Source of the DNA: Pseudomonadota bacterium
GTDB taxonomy: Bacteria; Pseudomonadota; Alphaproteobacteria; Parvibaculales; Parvibaculaceae
Direction: 5' to 3'
DNA length: 5,378 nt
NCBI GenBank assembly: GCA_021780275.1
Contig: JAJXZC010000481.1
Span: 1 to 5,378, forward strand
Shown here: piece after piece, positions 1-5,043 of the stretch
Layout of the letters: each line of letters opens with the position of its first letter
Position numbering within the stretch: position 1 is the stretch's first letter
Made by a program: the position numbers and the translations under genes
The notes under the pieces: model-generated
What the model was told of the DNA's origin: nothing
Database searches by the model: none
Seen by the model: the letters and a program-made list of their open reading frames with translations, nothing else

Positions 1-790
1 CGCAAATGCCCGCCTGCACAGAGGCATAGAGCGTCGCCCCTGTGCCCGCCACGCAACGTGCCGTAAAGGCCGAGGGATTGAGTTCATGGTCAGCGCAAAG
101 CACCAGCGCCGCGCCGATGAGCTCCGCCGCCCGCTTGTCGCCCATGGTCAGCGCCTTGGCGATCACCTGTGGAATGGGATCTGCGCTTGGTTCCGCATTG
201 GCGATCACCGCAGCAACGAAGCGCATCAGCCGCGCGCCTGTCGCCGCCAATCCGCGTTCCGTCCGGTTGAAGACGGTCGGGTCGTCCATCTCGGCAATGG
301 GCAATAGCGACAGGCACCGCGTCACGGGTGAGAGATGCGCCAGATCGTCCTTCATCCGCTGCATCAACGGCGTCAGCACCGGCACGGCATCCTGCGAGAA
401 GGGCTGCACATCCGTGCAACCCCACAGAAGTGCCGCCACCTGTTCCAGCGTCGAGTTCCGCGCCAGCGTCGTGGCGTCGACGCCGCGATAATAGAGCCGC
501 CCGTCGGCGATCAGCGTGATGCCGGACTCCAGAACCGGCTGCCCCCCGAAATTCATATAGCCTCGCGCTTCGCCCATTTGCGCGGGCGCATCCGCCGCGT
601 GCCGCCGCGCTTTCAGCGCCCGCACATCCTCCGCCCGATAGCGCTTGGCCCGGCTGTCCGCCACCGGCTCCGAGCGGATCATGTCCCGGCTCACATAGGC
701 ATAAAGCGTCGCGAGGCTCACCCCGAGTTCCGCCGCTGCCTCCTTGGCGGAGAGGTAAAGGTTCTCGGGTTTCGCAGGTTTTCCGGGCAT
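1..790 (-). CDS. HTH-fused citrate synthase family protein (3' end beyond window edge)
   Basis: This partial gene has 263 visible codons and runs off the left edge still open. Residues about 11-62 form a MerR/excisionase-like helix-turn-helix (LSAKEAAAELGVSLATLYAY, then a basic stretch and a YRAEDVRAL helix). From about residue 84 it reads as a citrate synthase: GQPVLESGITLIADGRLYYRG, then TLEQVAALLW, then ADHELNPSAFTAR with the conserved His235. The window ends before the GxLHGG, GFGHRVYK and Asp motifs, so catalytic competence cannot be judged. The ATG at 788-790 is the first possible start, because an in-frame TAA lies 12 nt upstream; the ribosome site is weak (AGG). It is divergent from a second citrate synthase. 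Seen: DNA-binding-like N-terminus fused to a synthase fold. Known: such HTH-bearing citrate synthase paralogs occur in proteobacteria, usually annotated simply as citrate synthase family protein. Inferred: it may be a regulator, an enzyme, or both. Codons end in G (GCG, CGG, CTG) far more than in the neighbours. Confidence 0.9.
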   Translation of the reverse strand, partial: MPGKPAKPENLYLSAKEAAAELGVSLATLYAYVSRDMIRSEPVADSRAKRYRAEDVRALKARRHAADAPAQMGEARGYMNFGGQPVLESGITLIADGRLYYRGVDATTLARNSTLEQVAALLWGCTDVQPFSQDAVPVLTPLMQRMKDDLAHLSPVTRCLSLLPIAEMDDPTVFNRTERGLAATGARLMRFVAAVIANAEPSADPIPQVIAKALTMGDKRAAELIGAALVLCADHELNPSAFTARCVAGTGATLYASVQAGIC

Positions 791-806
791 CGGCGGACCT
801 ATTTAT

Positions 807-829
807 ATATTGATTAGCTTAATCAAGAT
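807..829. promoter_or_regulatory. Operator-like inverted repeat between divergent citrate synthase genes
   Basis: TTGATTA (810-816), spacer GCT, TAATCAA (820-826) is a perfect 7-3-7 dyad. It extends to 10-bp arms with a single mismatched pair over 807-829. It covers the expected start point and early leader of the leftward promoter. The size and symmetry suit a dimeric helix-turn-helix regulator. The HTH domain of the adjacent citrate synthase paralog is the obvious candidate binder, but that link is inference. It could instead belong to an unlinked regulator. Confidence 0.6.
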
Positions 830-857
830 TGACGATATTATAGCTCACCTCCAGATT
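829..857 (+). promoter_or_regulatory. Weak candidate promoter for the rightward citrate synthase gene
   Basis: TTGACG (829-834) matches the -35 consensus at five of six positions. A 17-bp spacer leads to CAGATT (852-857), which matches the -10 at only three positions. If real, it overlaps the leftward promoter head to head, so the two polymerases would compete and one bound regulator could affect both directions. An alternative pairing, TTGATT (810-815) with TATTAT (836-841), has a 20-bp spacer. The evidence is weak and no pairing stands out clearly. Confidence 0.28.
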
Positions 858-865
858 TCTGGCAA
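837..865 (-). promoter_or_regulatory. Sigma70-type promoter for the HTH-citrate synthase gene
   Basis: On the minus strand, TTGCCA (860-865) and a perfect TATAAT (837-842) are separated by exactly 17 bp, so 11 of 12 consensus bases match. Transcription would start near 829-831, giving a leader of about 40 nt before the ATG at 790. This is the best promoter match in the window. The inverted repeat at 810-826 lies immediately downstream of the -10, where a bound protein would block initiation. A small second dyad (851-862) overlaps the edge of the -35. Confidence 0.72.
851..862. repeat. Short inverted repeat overlapping the leftward -35
   Basis: CCAGA-TT-TCTGG is a perfect 5-bp dyad with a 2-bp spacer. 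Its last three bases overlap the TTGCCA -35 element of the leftward promoter. It could be a secondary regulator site. At this length, chance is a real alternative. Confidence 0.3.
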
Positions 866-867
866 AG

Positions 868-887
868 CCGGGGCCTGTCGCCCTCGG
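868..887 (+). promoter_or_regulatory. Possible leader stem-loop ahead of the citrate synthase gene
   Basis: CCG plus GGGC (868-874) can pair with GCCC plus CGG (880-887), with one bulged T at 884 and a CTGTC loop. This gives seven GC pairs, ending 11 nt before the ribosome-binding site at 899. No U run follows, so it is not an intrinsic terminator. It could affect mRNA stability or simply reflect GC-rich sequence. Confidence 0.3.
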
Positions 888-898
888 TAGTCAGCAAT

Positions 899-904
899 GA
901 GGTG
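899..904 (+). promoter_or_regulatory. Ribosome-binding site of the citrate synthase gene
   Basis: GAGGTG lies 5 nt before the ATG at 910. An in-frame TGA at 898-900 overlaps it, so 910 is the only plausible start for the gene downstream. Confidence 0.8.
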
Positions 905-909
905 TCCCC

Positions 910-2031
910 ATGTCGAATTTCAACAATGCCCAGGCCGCCACAGCCAATGGTCTCGACAAGGTCGTAGCCGCCGAAACGGCACTCAGCCATGTCGATGGAG
1001 AAGCGGGTCGTTTGATCATCGGGGGTTATGACGTCGAGACCCTCGTCGCCACCCATGACTTCGAGGGTGCCGCCGCGCTCCTCTGGGCCATCGGAGGGTA
1101 TGAACCCGTGCCGACGCCCGAGAGCGTTCGCGCCGATCTCGGCAAGGCCCGTGTCGCCGCCTTCTCGCTGGTGCCCGTCCTGCTTGCCGCCACCAAAGGC
1201 CTGACGGTGACGGAAGGTCTGCGCGCCGGCCTCTCCCTGCTGGCAGACGACGATGCTTCGGGCCTGCCGGATCACATCCGCGCCGTCGGCGCCGTTCCCG
1301 TCTTCGTCGCCGCCCTTTGCCGCCGAGAGGCGGGCGAGGCCGCCGTCGCCCCGATGGCGGACGCCGGTCACGCCGCCGACTTCCTGCGCATGCTGCGCGG
1401 CGAGCCCGGCAGCGCCGCCGAAGTCGAAGCGCTCAACGCCTATCTCGTCACGGTGACGGACCACGGCATGAATGCCTCGACCTTCACGGCCCGCGTCATC
1501 GCCGCAACGCGTGCAGGTCTCATCTCCTCGGTCGTCGGGGCGCTTTGCGCGCTCAAGGGTCCGCTGCACGGCGGCGCGCCCGGTCCCGTCCTCGACATGC
1601 TTGATGACATCGGTACGCGCGATAACATCAAGCCCTGGCTCGTGCGCGAGATCGAAAAGGGCGAACGCCTCATGGGCTTCGGCCACCGCGTCTACAAGGT
1701 GCGCGACCCCCGGGCCGATGTCTTCAACAAGGCGGTCATGCTTTTGACGAATGGCAACGAGCGTCTCCGCTTCGCCCGCGATGTCGAAGAGGTCGCGCTT
1801 GCGACGCTCAAGGAAATGAAGCCCAACCAGCGGCTCGATACGAACATGGAATATTACACAGCCGTGCTTCTCGAAGCGCTCGACATTCCCCGCAGCGCCG
1901 TCACTGCCGTCTTCGCATTGTCGCGCATCGTCGGCTGGTCGGCTCATGTCATGGAGCAGGAGCGGGTGGGGCGTCTCATCCGTCCGCAGTCCGTCTACAT
2001 CGGCAACTGGCCGGACGAGGCGGCGGCCTGA
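910..2031 (+). CDS. Citrate synthase / 2-methylcitrate synthase-like protein
   Basis: This complete 373-residue protein has the length of short, type I-like citrate synthases. These condense an acyl-CoA (acetyl- or propionyl-CoA) with oxaloacetate in the cytoplasm. Landmarks in order are: N-terminal HVDGEAGRLIIGGYD; TDHGMNASTFTAR with His185; LKGPLHGGAPGPV with the catalytic-type His220; MGFGHRVYKVRDPRA with His259; and a C-terminal RLIRPQSVYIG containing an Arg typical of CoA/substrate contacts. Where canonical enzymes have the catalytic Asp in an NVDFYSG-type motif, this one has NMEYYTA with Glu314. Related alphaproteobacterial paralogs seem, from memory, to share Glu here, so it may be a subfamily trait that alters activity. 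It is divergent from the HTH-fused paralog and is followed 1 nt later by a DUF2332 gene. It is probably an accessory synthase rather than the main TCA gltA, which in proteobacteria is usually longer (about 430 residues). Substrate choice cannot be read from the sequence. Confidence 0.93.
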   Translation: MSNFNNAQAATANGLDKVVAAETALSHVDGEAGRLIIGGYDVETLVATHDFEGAAALLWAIGGYEPVPTPESVRADLGKARVAAFSLVPVLLAATKGLTVTEGLRAGLSLLADDDASGLPDHIRAVGAVPVFVAALCRREAGEAAVAPMADAGHAADFLRMLRGEPGSAAEVEALNAYLVTVTDHGMNASTFTARVIAATRAGLISSVVGALCALKGPLHGGAPGPVLDMLDDIGTRDNIKPWLVREIEKGERLMGFGHRVYKVRDPRADVFNKAVMLLTNGNERLRFARDVEEVALATLKEMKPNQRLDTNMEYYTAVLLEALDIPRSAVTAVFALSRIVGWSAHVMEQERVGRLIRPQSVYIGNWPDEAAA

Positions 2032-2032
2032 A

Positions 2033-3085
2033 ATGCTTGCAGATAATGTCCGCGAGACATTCTTCGGTCAGGGCAAGGGTAGCAAAGCACTCGGTTCTCC
2101 TTTCACCGGGCGCGTTTGCACCTTGCTTGGTCAGCATCTGGATGATGCTTCCGCCTTCGGCAATCGTATCCTGAACTGGCCCGGCAACCTCAGAGGCGAC
2201 GCGCTTGCTCTGCGTGCAGCGGGCGGTCTTAATGCCTTGGCGCGCAGCGGCAAATGCGCAGAGCTCACCGCCGCCTATCCGCCGCATGAGGTGGATGACG
2301 AGACGCTTTGGTCGGCCATTCACGATGCCATCACCGCACATGATCGCTTCCTTCACGACTATCTCGACAGTCCGCCCCAGACGAACGAGGTTGCGCGTTC
2401 GGGTTCGCTGCTCGGTGGCGCATTGCATATCGCCGCGAAAACCGGATTGCCGCTCGATCTCTATGAGATCGGCTCCAGCGCCGGTCTCAATCTGGGCTTC
2501 GATCGCTATCATTACACGTTCGGCGAGGCATCCTGGGGCCGCACGGAGGAGGGCGTAGAAATCATTCAGGAGTGGCAGGGCCCTACGCCGCCGCTCGATG
2601 CGCCGCTCACCATCCGACATCGGCAAGGCTGCGATCAAAACCCACTCGATCCGTCATCGGATGAAACGCGAAAACGCCTTCTCTCCTATTGCTGGCCCGA
2701 CCAGTCTGCCCGCATCGCACGTCTGCAGGCAGCGCTCCTCAGCATGGCGCGTTCAGGTCCGCGTATCGCCAAGGCCGACGCCGCCGATTGGGTCGAAGCC
2801 AATTTCGCTGCGCCGCCCGAACCCGGCGTCACTCGCGTCTTGATGCATTCGATCGTCTGGCAATATCTACCCGCAAATATTCAGGATCGGATTTCCGCCG
2901 CAATGAAAAAGGCAGGCGCCGCTGCCACAGCCGATGCGCCCGTCGCCTGGCTCCGCGTCGAACCCGACGACACCACCGTGCACCCCAAACCCTATGCCGA
3001 TGTCGTCCTGACACTTTGGCCCACCGGAGAGACGCGTGTCATCGGCCATGCGGACTTCCACGGTCGCTTCACCCATTGGCTCTGA
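2033..3085 (+). CDS. DUF2332 family protein
   Basis: This 350-residue protein matches the DUF2332 family by recall of its motifs. They are an N-terminal KALGSPFTGRV segment (about 18-28), GSLLGGALHIAAKTG (124-138), LYEIGSSAGLNLGFDRYHY (143-161), VLMHSIVWQYLP (269-280) and a C-terminal GHADFHGRFTHW. The EIGSSAGLN stretch resembles motif I of class I SAM-dependent methyltransferases, so a Rossmann-like nucleotide-binding fold is possible; that is inference, and the family has no established reaction that I know of. No signal peptide or membrane segment is seen, so it is probably cytoplasmic. The ATG at 2033 was chosen because it starts the conserved N-terminus and lies 1 nt after the citrate synthase stop. 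It has no good ribosome site at proper spacing (GAGG ends about 13 nt upstream), so translation is probably coupled to the citrate synthase gene. Frame-open sequence upstream of 2033 overlaps the synthase and is not part of this protein. Confidence 0.88.
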   Translation: MLADNVRETFFGQGKGSKALGSPFTGRVCTLLGQHLDDASAFGNRILNWPGNLRGDALALRAAGGLNALARSGKCAELTAAYPPHEVDDETLWSAIHDAITAHDRFLHDYLDSPPQTNEVARSGSLLGGALHIAAKTGLPLDLYEIGSSAGLNLGFDRYHYTFGEASWGRTEEGVEIIQEWQGPTPPLDAPLTIRHRQGCDQNPLDPSSDETRKRLLSYCWPDQSARIARLQAALLSMARSGPRIAKADAADWVEANFAAPPEPGVTRVLMHSIVWQYLPANIQDRISAAMKKAGAAATADAPVAWLRVEPDDTTVHPKPYADVVLTLWPTGETRVIGHADFHGRFTHWL

Positions 3086-3092
3086 GCCTCAG
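3082..3092. repeat. Palindrome spanning two convergent stop codons
   Basis: CTGAG-C-CTCAG is a perfect 5-bp inverted repeat. It contains the TGA of the DUF2332 gene (3083-3085) and, on the other strand, the TGA of the Rap1a-like gene (3089-3091). With a one-base spacer it cannot form a proper RNA hairpin, and no U run follows, so it is not an intrinsic terminator. It may be only a by-product of back-to-back TGA codons. Confidence 0.4.
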
Positions 3093-3547
3093 GGGCAGGG
3101 CGATTTCATTTCAAAGGCTTTCTCGATGAGCTGGATCGCCGGCAATCCCATCAGCTCGGGGTGCCAGTCGCCGCTCCGCACGATCTGCGCCGCCAACTGG
3201 TCGTAGCTTCTCGGGCCTTCAAATCCAACGCAGTCGCTCTCATAGATCGGCGGCCCCTGTGTCGTCGTCACATCGCCTTCGCCCTTTGCAAACTTCATCG
3301 ACGTGAAATATCCGCCGATGAACTTCCGGCAATAGAGGCCCTGGCGCGGTGTCGGGCCTTCCGGGTTCAGCGCAAAGTCGGCCAGCACCTTGCACGCTTC
3401 GTAAAGGTCTTTGCCCGTAGTAATACGGGGTCGGCTCGAGGCGACATCGGTTAACGAAACGATACCGACCAGTACGAATACCGTGACCAAAGCACCACGG
3501 ACCGTGCGGGTCAGGATCGATTTGAACCCGAATCGAAAGTTGAACAT
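3089..3547 (-). CDS. Exported Rap1a/Tai-like four-cysteine protein
   Basis: This 152-residue protein has a basic N-terminus, a hydrophobic segment at about 19-33 (ALVTVFVLVGIVSL) and a polar, small-residue region near DVASS. It has either a signal peptide or a membrane anchor, so the mature part is periplasmic. The mature region has the layout of the Rap1a/Tai immunity family: GKDLYEACKV (Cys52), GLYCRKFIGGYF (Cys73), Cys106, then a helix ending in AIQLIEKAFEMKSPC (Cys151). Four cysteines fit two disulfides, as in Rap1a. Known: Rap1a-type proteins neutralise type VI secreted peptidoglycan amidases in Serratia. Many homologs are orphans of unknown role, and no effector or secretion gene is next to this one, so an immunity function is not claimed. 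The start is secured by a perfect AGGAGG 7 nt upstream. It is convergent with the DUF2332 gene and divergent from the oxidoreductase-like gene. The fold assignment is from recalled motifs. Confidence 0.75.
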   Translation of the reverse strand: MFNFRFGFKSILTRTVRGALVTVFVLVGIVSLTDVASSRPRITTGKDLYEACKVLADFALNPEGPTPRQGLYCRKFIGGYFTSMKFAKGEGDVTTTQGPPIYESDCVGFEGPRSYDQLAAQIVRSGDWHPELMGLPAIQLIEKAFEMKSPCP

Positions 3548-3575
3548 TGCGAAGCCTCCTCAGGGCTAGAACAAT
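3547..3575 (+). promoter_or_regulatory. Tentative promoter for the oxidoreductase-like gene
   Basis: TTGCGA (3547-3552), a 17-bp spacer and AACAAT (3570-3575) give four of six matches in each box. The -35 would overlap the first base of the divergent start codon. This is a weak prediction, but no better pair is visible on this strand in the 84-bp gap. I found no convincing pair on the opposite strand. Confidence 0.25.
3555..3560 (-). promoter_or_regulatory. Strong ribosome-binding site of the Rap1a-like gene
   Basis: A perfect AGGAGG on the minus strand lies 7 nt before the ATG at 3547. It is the strongest Shine-Dalgarno in the window and fixes the start so that the hydrophobic export segment is included. 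Confidence 0.88.
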
Positions 3576-3587
3576 GAACCAAAGAAA

Positions 3588-3619
3588 CCGGGAACGGAAA
3601 GACCTTTCTCGGTGCCCGG
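3588..3619. repeat. Nested inverted repeats in the divergent 84-bp gap
   Basis: An inner dyad GAAAG-AC-CTTTC (3597-3608) is enclosed by outer arms CCGGG (3588-3592) and CCCGG (3615-3619). Both arm pairs are perfect. It lies between the Rap1a-like and oxidoreductase-like genes, so it could be an operator or a leader stem ahead of the plus-strand gene. No regulator is encoded nearby. Confidence 0.35.
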
Positions 3620-3621
3620 AC

Positions 3622-3626
3622 GGAAG
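3622..3626 (+). promoter_or_regulatory. Ribosome-binding site deciding the 3632 start
   Basis: GGAAG ends 5 nt before the ATG at 3632. A GTG at 3626, in the same frame, overlaps this site and would have no upstream Shine-Dalgarno of its own, so the ATG is preferred. Confidence 0.6.
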
Positions 3627-3631
3627 TGACC

Positions 3632-4756
3632 ATGAAGACCCGCGTGATGTTCTATGGCGTCGACGACTATGCCGGTGGGGTGATCTCCCGCCGCGCCGCC
3701 GAACGCGGCATCGCCCATATCGCCGCCGGTCAGAATATCGCTCGCGTCGCGTCAGTGGCGAATGCGCTCTCCAAGAAATCCCCGGGTCTGGTCGAGCCAC
3801 GAATCTTTGGCCTCGGGGATAAGTCGCGCCTCGCCGCTCAGCTCGATGACGTTGCGGTTCTCGTAAACTGCTATCCCCGTTTTTCAGACGCCGCCGAGGC
3901 ACTGACCGGGGCCTGTCTGAGCACCAACACGAATTACCTCGATCTCTTACAGGAAAGACACGACTTCGAGCAGGTTTTCGAGCGTAATTCCGAGGCTGTT
4001 GAGGCCGGAATTTCTCTTATCCCCGGCCTCGATTTTAATCTCACCGGCCCCGAAATCGTCGCCTCCCGCCTCGCCACAATGCTCCCCTCCGGCACCGATT
4101 TGACCCTCGCCGTCGCCCCGTCACCGCTCTCTCAAGCCGAAGCCACGGCGCTTGTCGAAGCCTGTCGCGGACCCGGCGAACTTCTCGAAAATGGCGAACT
4201 CGTCGCAGCCGAACCGGGCGAACGACGTCTCGATATCGACTTCGGAAAAGGCGATGTGGAAGTCTATCTCGCCCCCTGGCGTTACGAGAGTGTGCTCGTC
4301 AAACGCACCGGACCGTTCTCGACCGTCAACTCATTCGAACTTCTGCCGTCTCCATTGATCCGTACAGTGATCAGACCCGGATGGCGTCGCTGGCTCTTCC
4401 GCCGCGGCAAAAGATTAGCCGTATTGGCGCGCAAGATCGCAGCGCGCGGCGAAGGTCCGTCACGCCGCAAACTGAGAAAATCCAGATGCGTCATCTGGGG
4501 CGAAGCGCGCAATGCGGAAGGGCAGACCGCCCGCGCGCGTCTGGAGACGCCGGCCTCGCAGATCTATACGGCAGAGGCCGTTCTTCTTGCCGCGCAGTTA
4601 ATTCTTGATGGTAAGGTGGCGCCCGGCGTGCATCTGCCTTCAGCCGTTTGTGGTGCAGCTCTTGTCGACAACATTGAAGGAACCATCTGGCGCGAATTGC
4701 CCGATGGTTCCGAAGTCGAAGCGACAGATATCAATCTGACCGCCGCCGCGTCCTAG
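3632..4756 (+). CDS. Saccharopine dehydrogenase-like Rossmann oxidoreductase relative
   Basis: This 374-residue protein follows the saccharopine dehydrogenase / trans-acting enoyl reductase-like layout. An N-terminal Rossmann unit begins with a beta strand and VMFYGVDDYAGGVISRRAAERG (5-26). It continues with VAVLVNCYPRFSDAAEALTGAC (74-95), which corresponds to the family's VVLNCAGPF region, then NYLDLLQE (101-108) in place of YxDxxGE. EAGISLIPGLDFNLTGPE (124-141) stands in for the usual PGxGFDxxPSD. Known relatives use NAD(P)H on acyl, lipid or amino-acid intermediates; the substrate here is unknown. Two deviations are visible. The glycine-rich loop reads G-V-D-D-Y-A-G, so the middle Gly of GxxGxxG is Asp12. 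The GFD motif is LDF. Cofactor binding may therefore be altered or lost. Residues 240-290 are very basic (many Arg/Lys), which suggests contact with an acidic partner or membrane. No signal peptide is seen. The stop codon overlaps that of the convergent membrane protein gene. Confidence 0.82.
   Translation: MKTRVMFYGVDDYAGGVISRRAAERGIAHIAAGQNIARVASVANALSKKSPGLVEPRIFGLGDKSRLAAQLDDVAVLVNCYPRFSDAAEALTGACLSTNTNYLDLLQERHDFEQVFERNSEAVEAGISLIPGLDFNLTGPEIVASRLATMLPSGTDLTLAVAPSPLSQAEATALVEACRGPGELLENGELVAAEPGERRLDIDFGKGDVEVYLAPWRYESVLVKRTGPFSTVNSFELLPSPLIRTVIRPGWRRWLFRRGKRLAVLARKIAARGEGPSRRKLRKSRCVIWGEARNAEGQTARARLETPASQIYTAEAVLLAAQLILDGKVAPGVHLPSAVCGAALVDNIEGTIWRELPDGSEVEATDINLTAAAS
4753..4756. other. 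Shared CTAG stop-codon overlap of convergent genes
   Basis: The palindrome CTAG serves both strands. TAG at 4754-4756 ends the oxidoreductase-like gene, and TAG read leftward from 4755 to 4753 ends the membrane protein gene. The coding regions therefore overlap by 4 nt, and there is no intergenic space for a terminator. Confidence 0.85.
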
Positions 4757-5031
4757 CGATCGCTTGAGGCGATGCCGAGCCAGCGGTCCTTGAGCTTCAT
4801 GATGCATTCGCCTTCCGAATATTGGCTCGTCACCATTCGCGCCATCGACTCCGCCGCCTCAGGCGTCTGGCCCGGTTCCGCGCCCATTGCCTTTGCAATG
4901 GAGCTGTAGTTTTCGTCGGCAATTTCCTTGGCGAGCATCCGGCAGGGGTCGACCGTGCGATAACGCACCACCGGCAGAACAACGAACAAAAGAACGAAAA
5001 GGCCGATCAGACCATAGATGATATTGCGCAT
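4753..5031 (-). CDS. Small single-pass membrane protein, hypothetical
   Basis: I do not recognise this 92-residue protein as a named family. Residues about 4-22 (IIYGLIGLFVLLFVVLPVV) form one clear transmembrane helix or uncleaved signal anchor, after a short N-terminus with one Arg. The remaining 70 residues would face the periplasm and hold two cysteines, Cys30 (DPCRMLAKEI) and Cys76 (GECIMKLKDRW), that could form one disulfide. A mid-region rich in Glu, Ala and Met (58-68) is probably helical. It lies 12 nt downstream of the lipoprotein gene with only a poor AGAAA-like ribosome site, so it is probably translated from the same mRNA, partly by coupling. That pairing suggests a shared envelope role. 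Length, composition and operon context support a real gene. Confidence 0.75.
   Translation of the reverse strand: MRNIIYGLIGLFVLLFVVLPVVRYRTVDPCRMLAKEIADENYSSIAKAMGAEPGQTPEAAESMARMVTSQYSEGECIMKLKDRWLGIASSDR
4755..4764. repeat. 10-bp perfect palindrome AGCGATCGCT at a convergent junction
   Basis: AGCGATCGCT is fully palindromic and overlaps the CTAG stop-codon junction on its left side, within the last codons of the membrane protein gene. It has no loop, so it is not a terminator hairpin. It may be chance in GC-rich coding sequence. Confidence 0.3.
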
Positions 5032-5043
5032 TGAATTTCTTTT

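Noticed and set aside
335..817. Plus-strand open frame over the HTH-citrate synthase gene
   Set aside because: The opposite strand gives a clear HTH plus citrate synthase protein with ordered family motifs. The plus-strand translation is Arg/Pro-rich with no motif.
810..841. MerR-type promoter with a 20-bp spacer (TTGATT to TATTAT) for rightward transcription
   Set aside because: In MerR promoters the dyad is centred in the spacer. Here the dyad covers the -35 instead, so the geometry does not fit well.
838..1947. Long open frame (369 codons) antisense to the citrate synthase gene
   Set aside because: It mirrors the real gene almost exactly. Its translation is low-complexity, rich in Asp, Gly, Arg and Glu, with no recognisable domain. 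It is explained by the strong codon bias of the sense gene.
1946..2032. Upstream extension of the DUF2332 reading frame into the citrate synthase gene
   Set aside because: The extra 29 residues are Ser/Arg/Thr-rich and overlap the conserved synthase C-terminus. DUF2332 homology begins just after the ATG at 2033.
3089..3547. Type VI effector/immunity module
   Set aside because: No amidase, Hcp, VgrG or other secretion gene is present in the window. Only the immunity-like fold is seen.
3626..3631. Alternative GTG start for the oxidoreductase-like gene
   Set aside because: The GGAAG ribosome site overlaps this GTG and is correctly spaced only for the ATG at 3632.
3240..3902. Minus-strand 220-codon open frame spanning the divergent gap at 3548-3631
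   Set aside because: It overlaps two better-supported genes in other frames, is extremely Arg-rich, and has no family features or ribosome site.
4755..4764. GCGATCGC octamer resembling the cyanobacterial HIP1 repeat
   Set aside because: There is only one copy in the window, and the gene content does not look cyanobacterial. It is most likely chance in GC-rich coding sequence.
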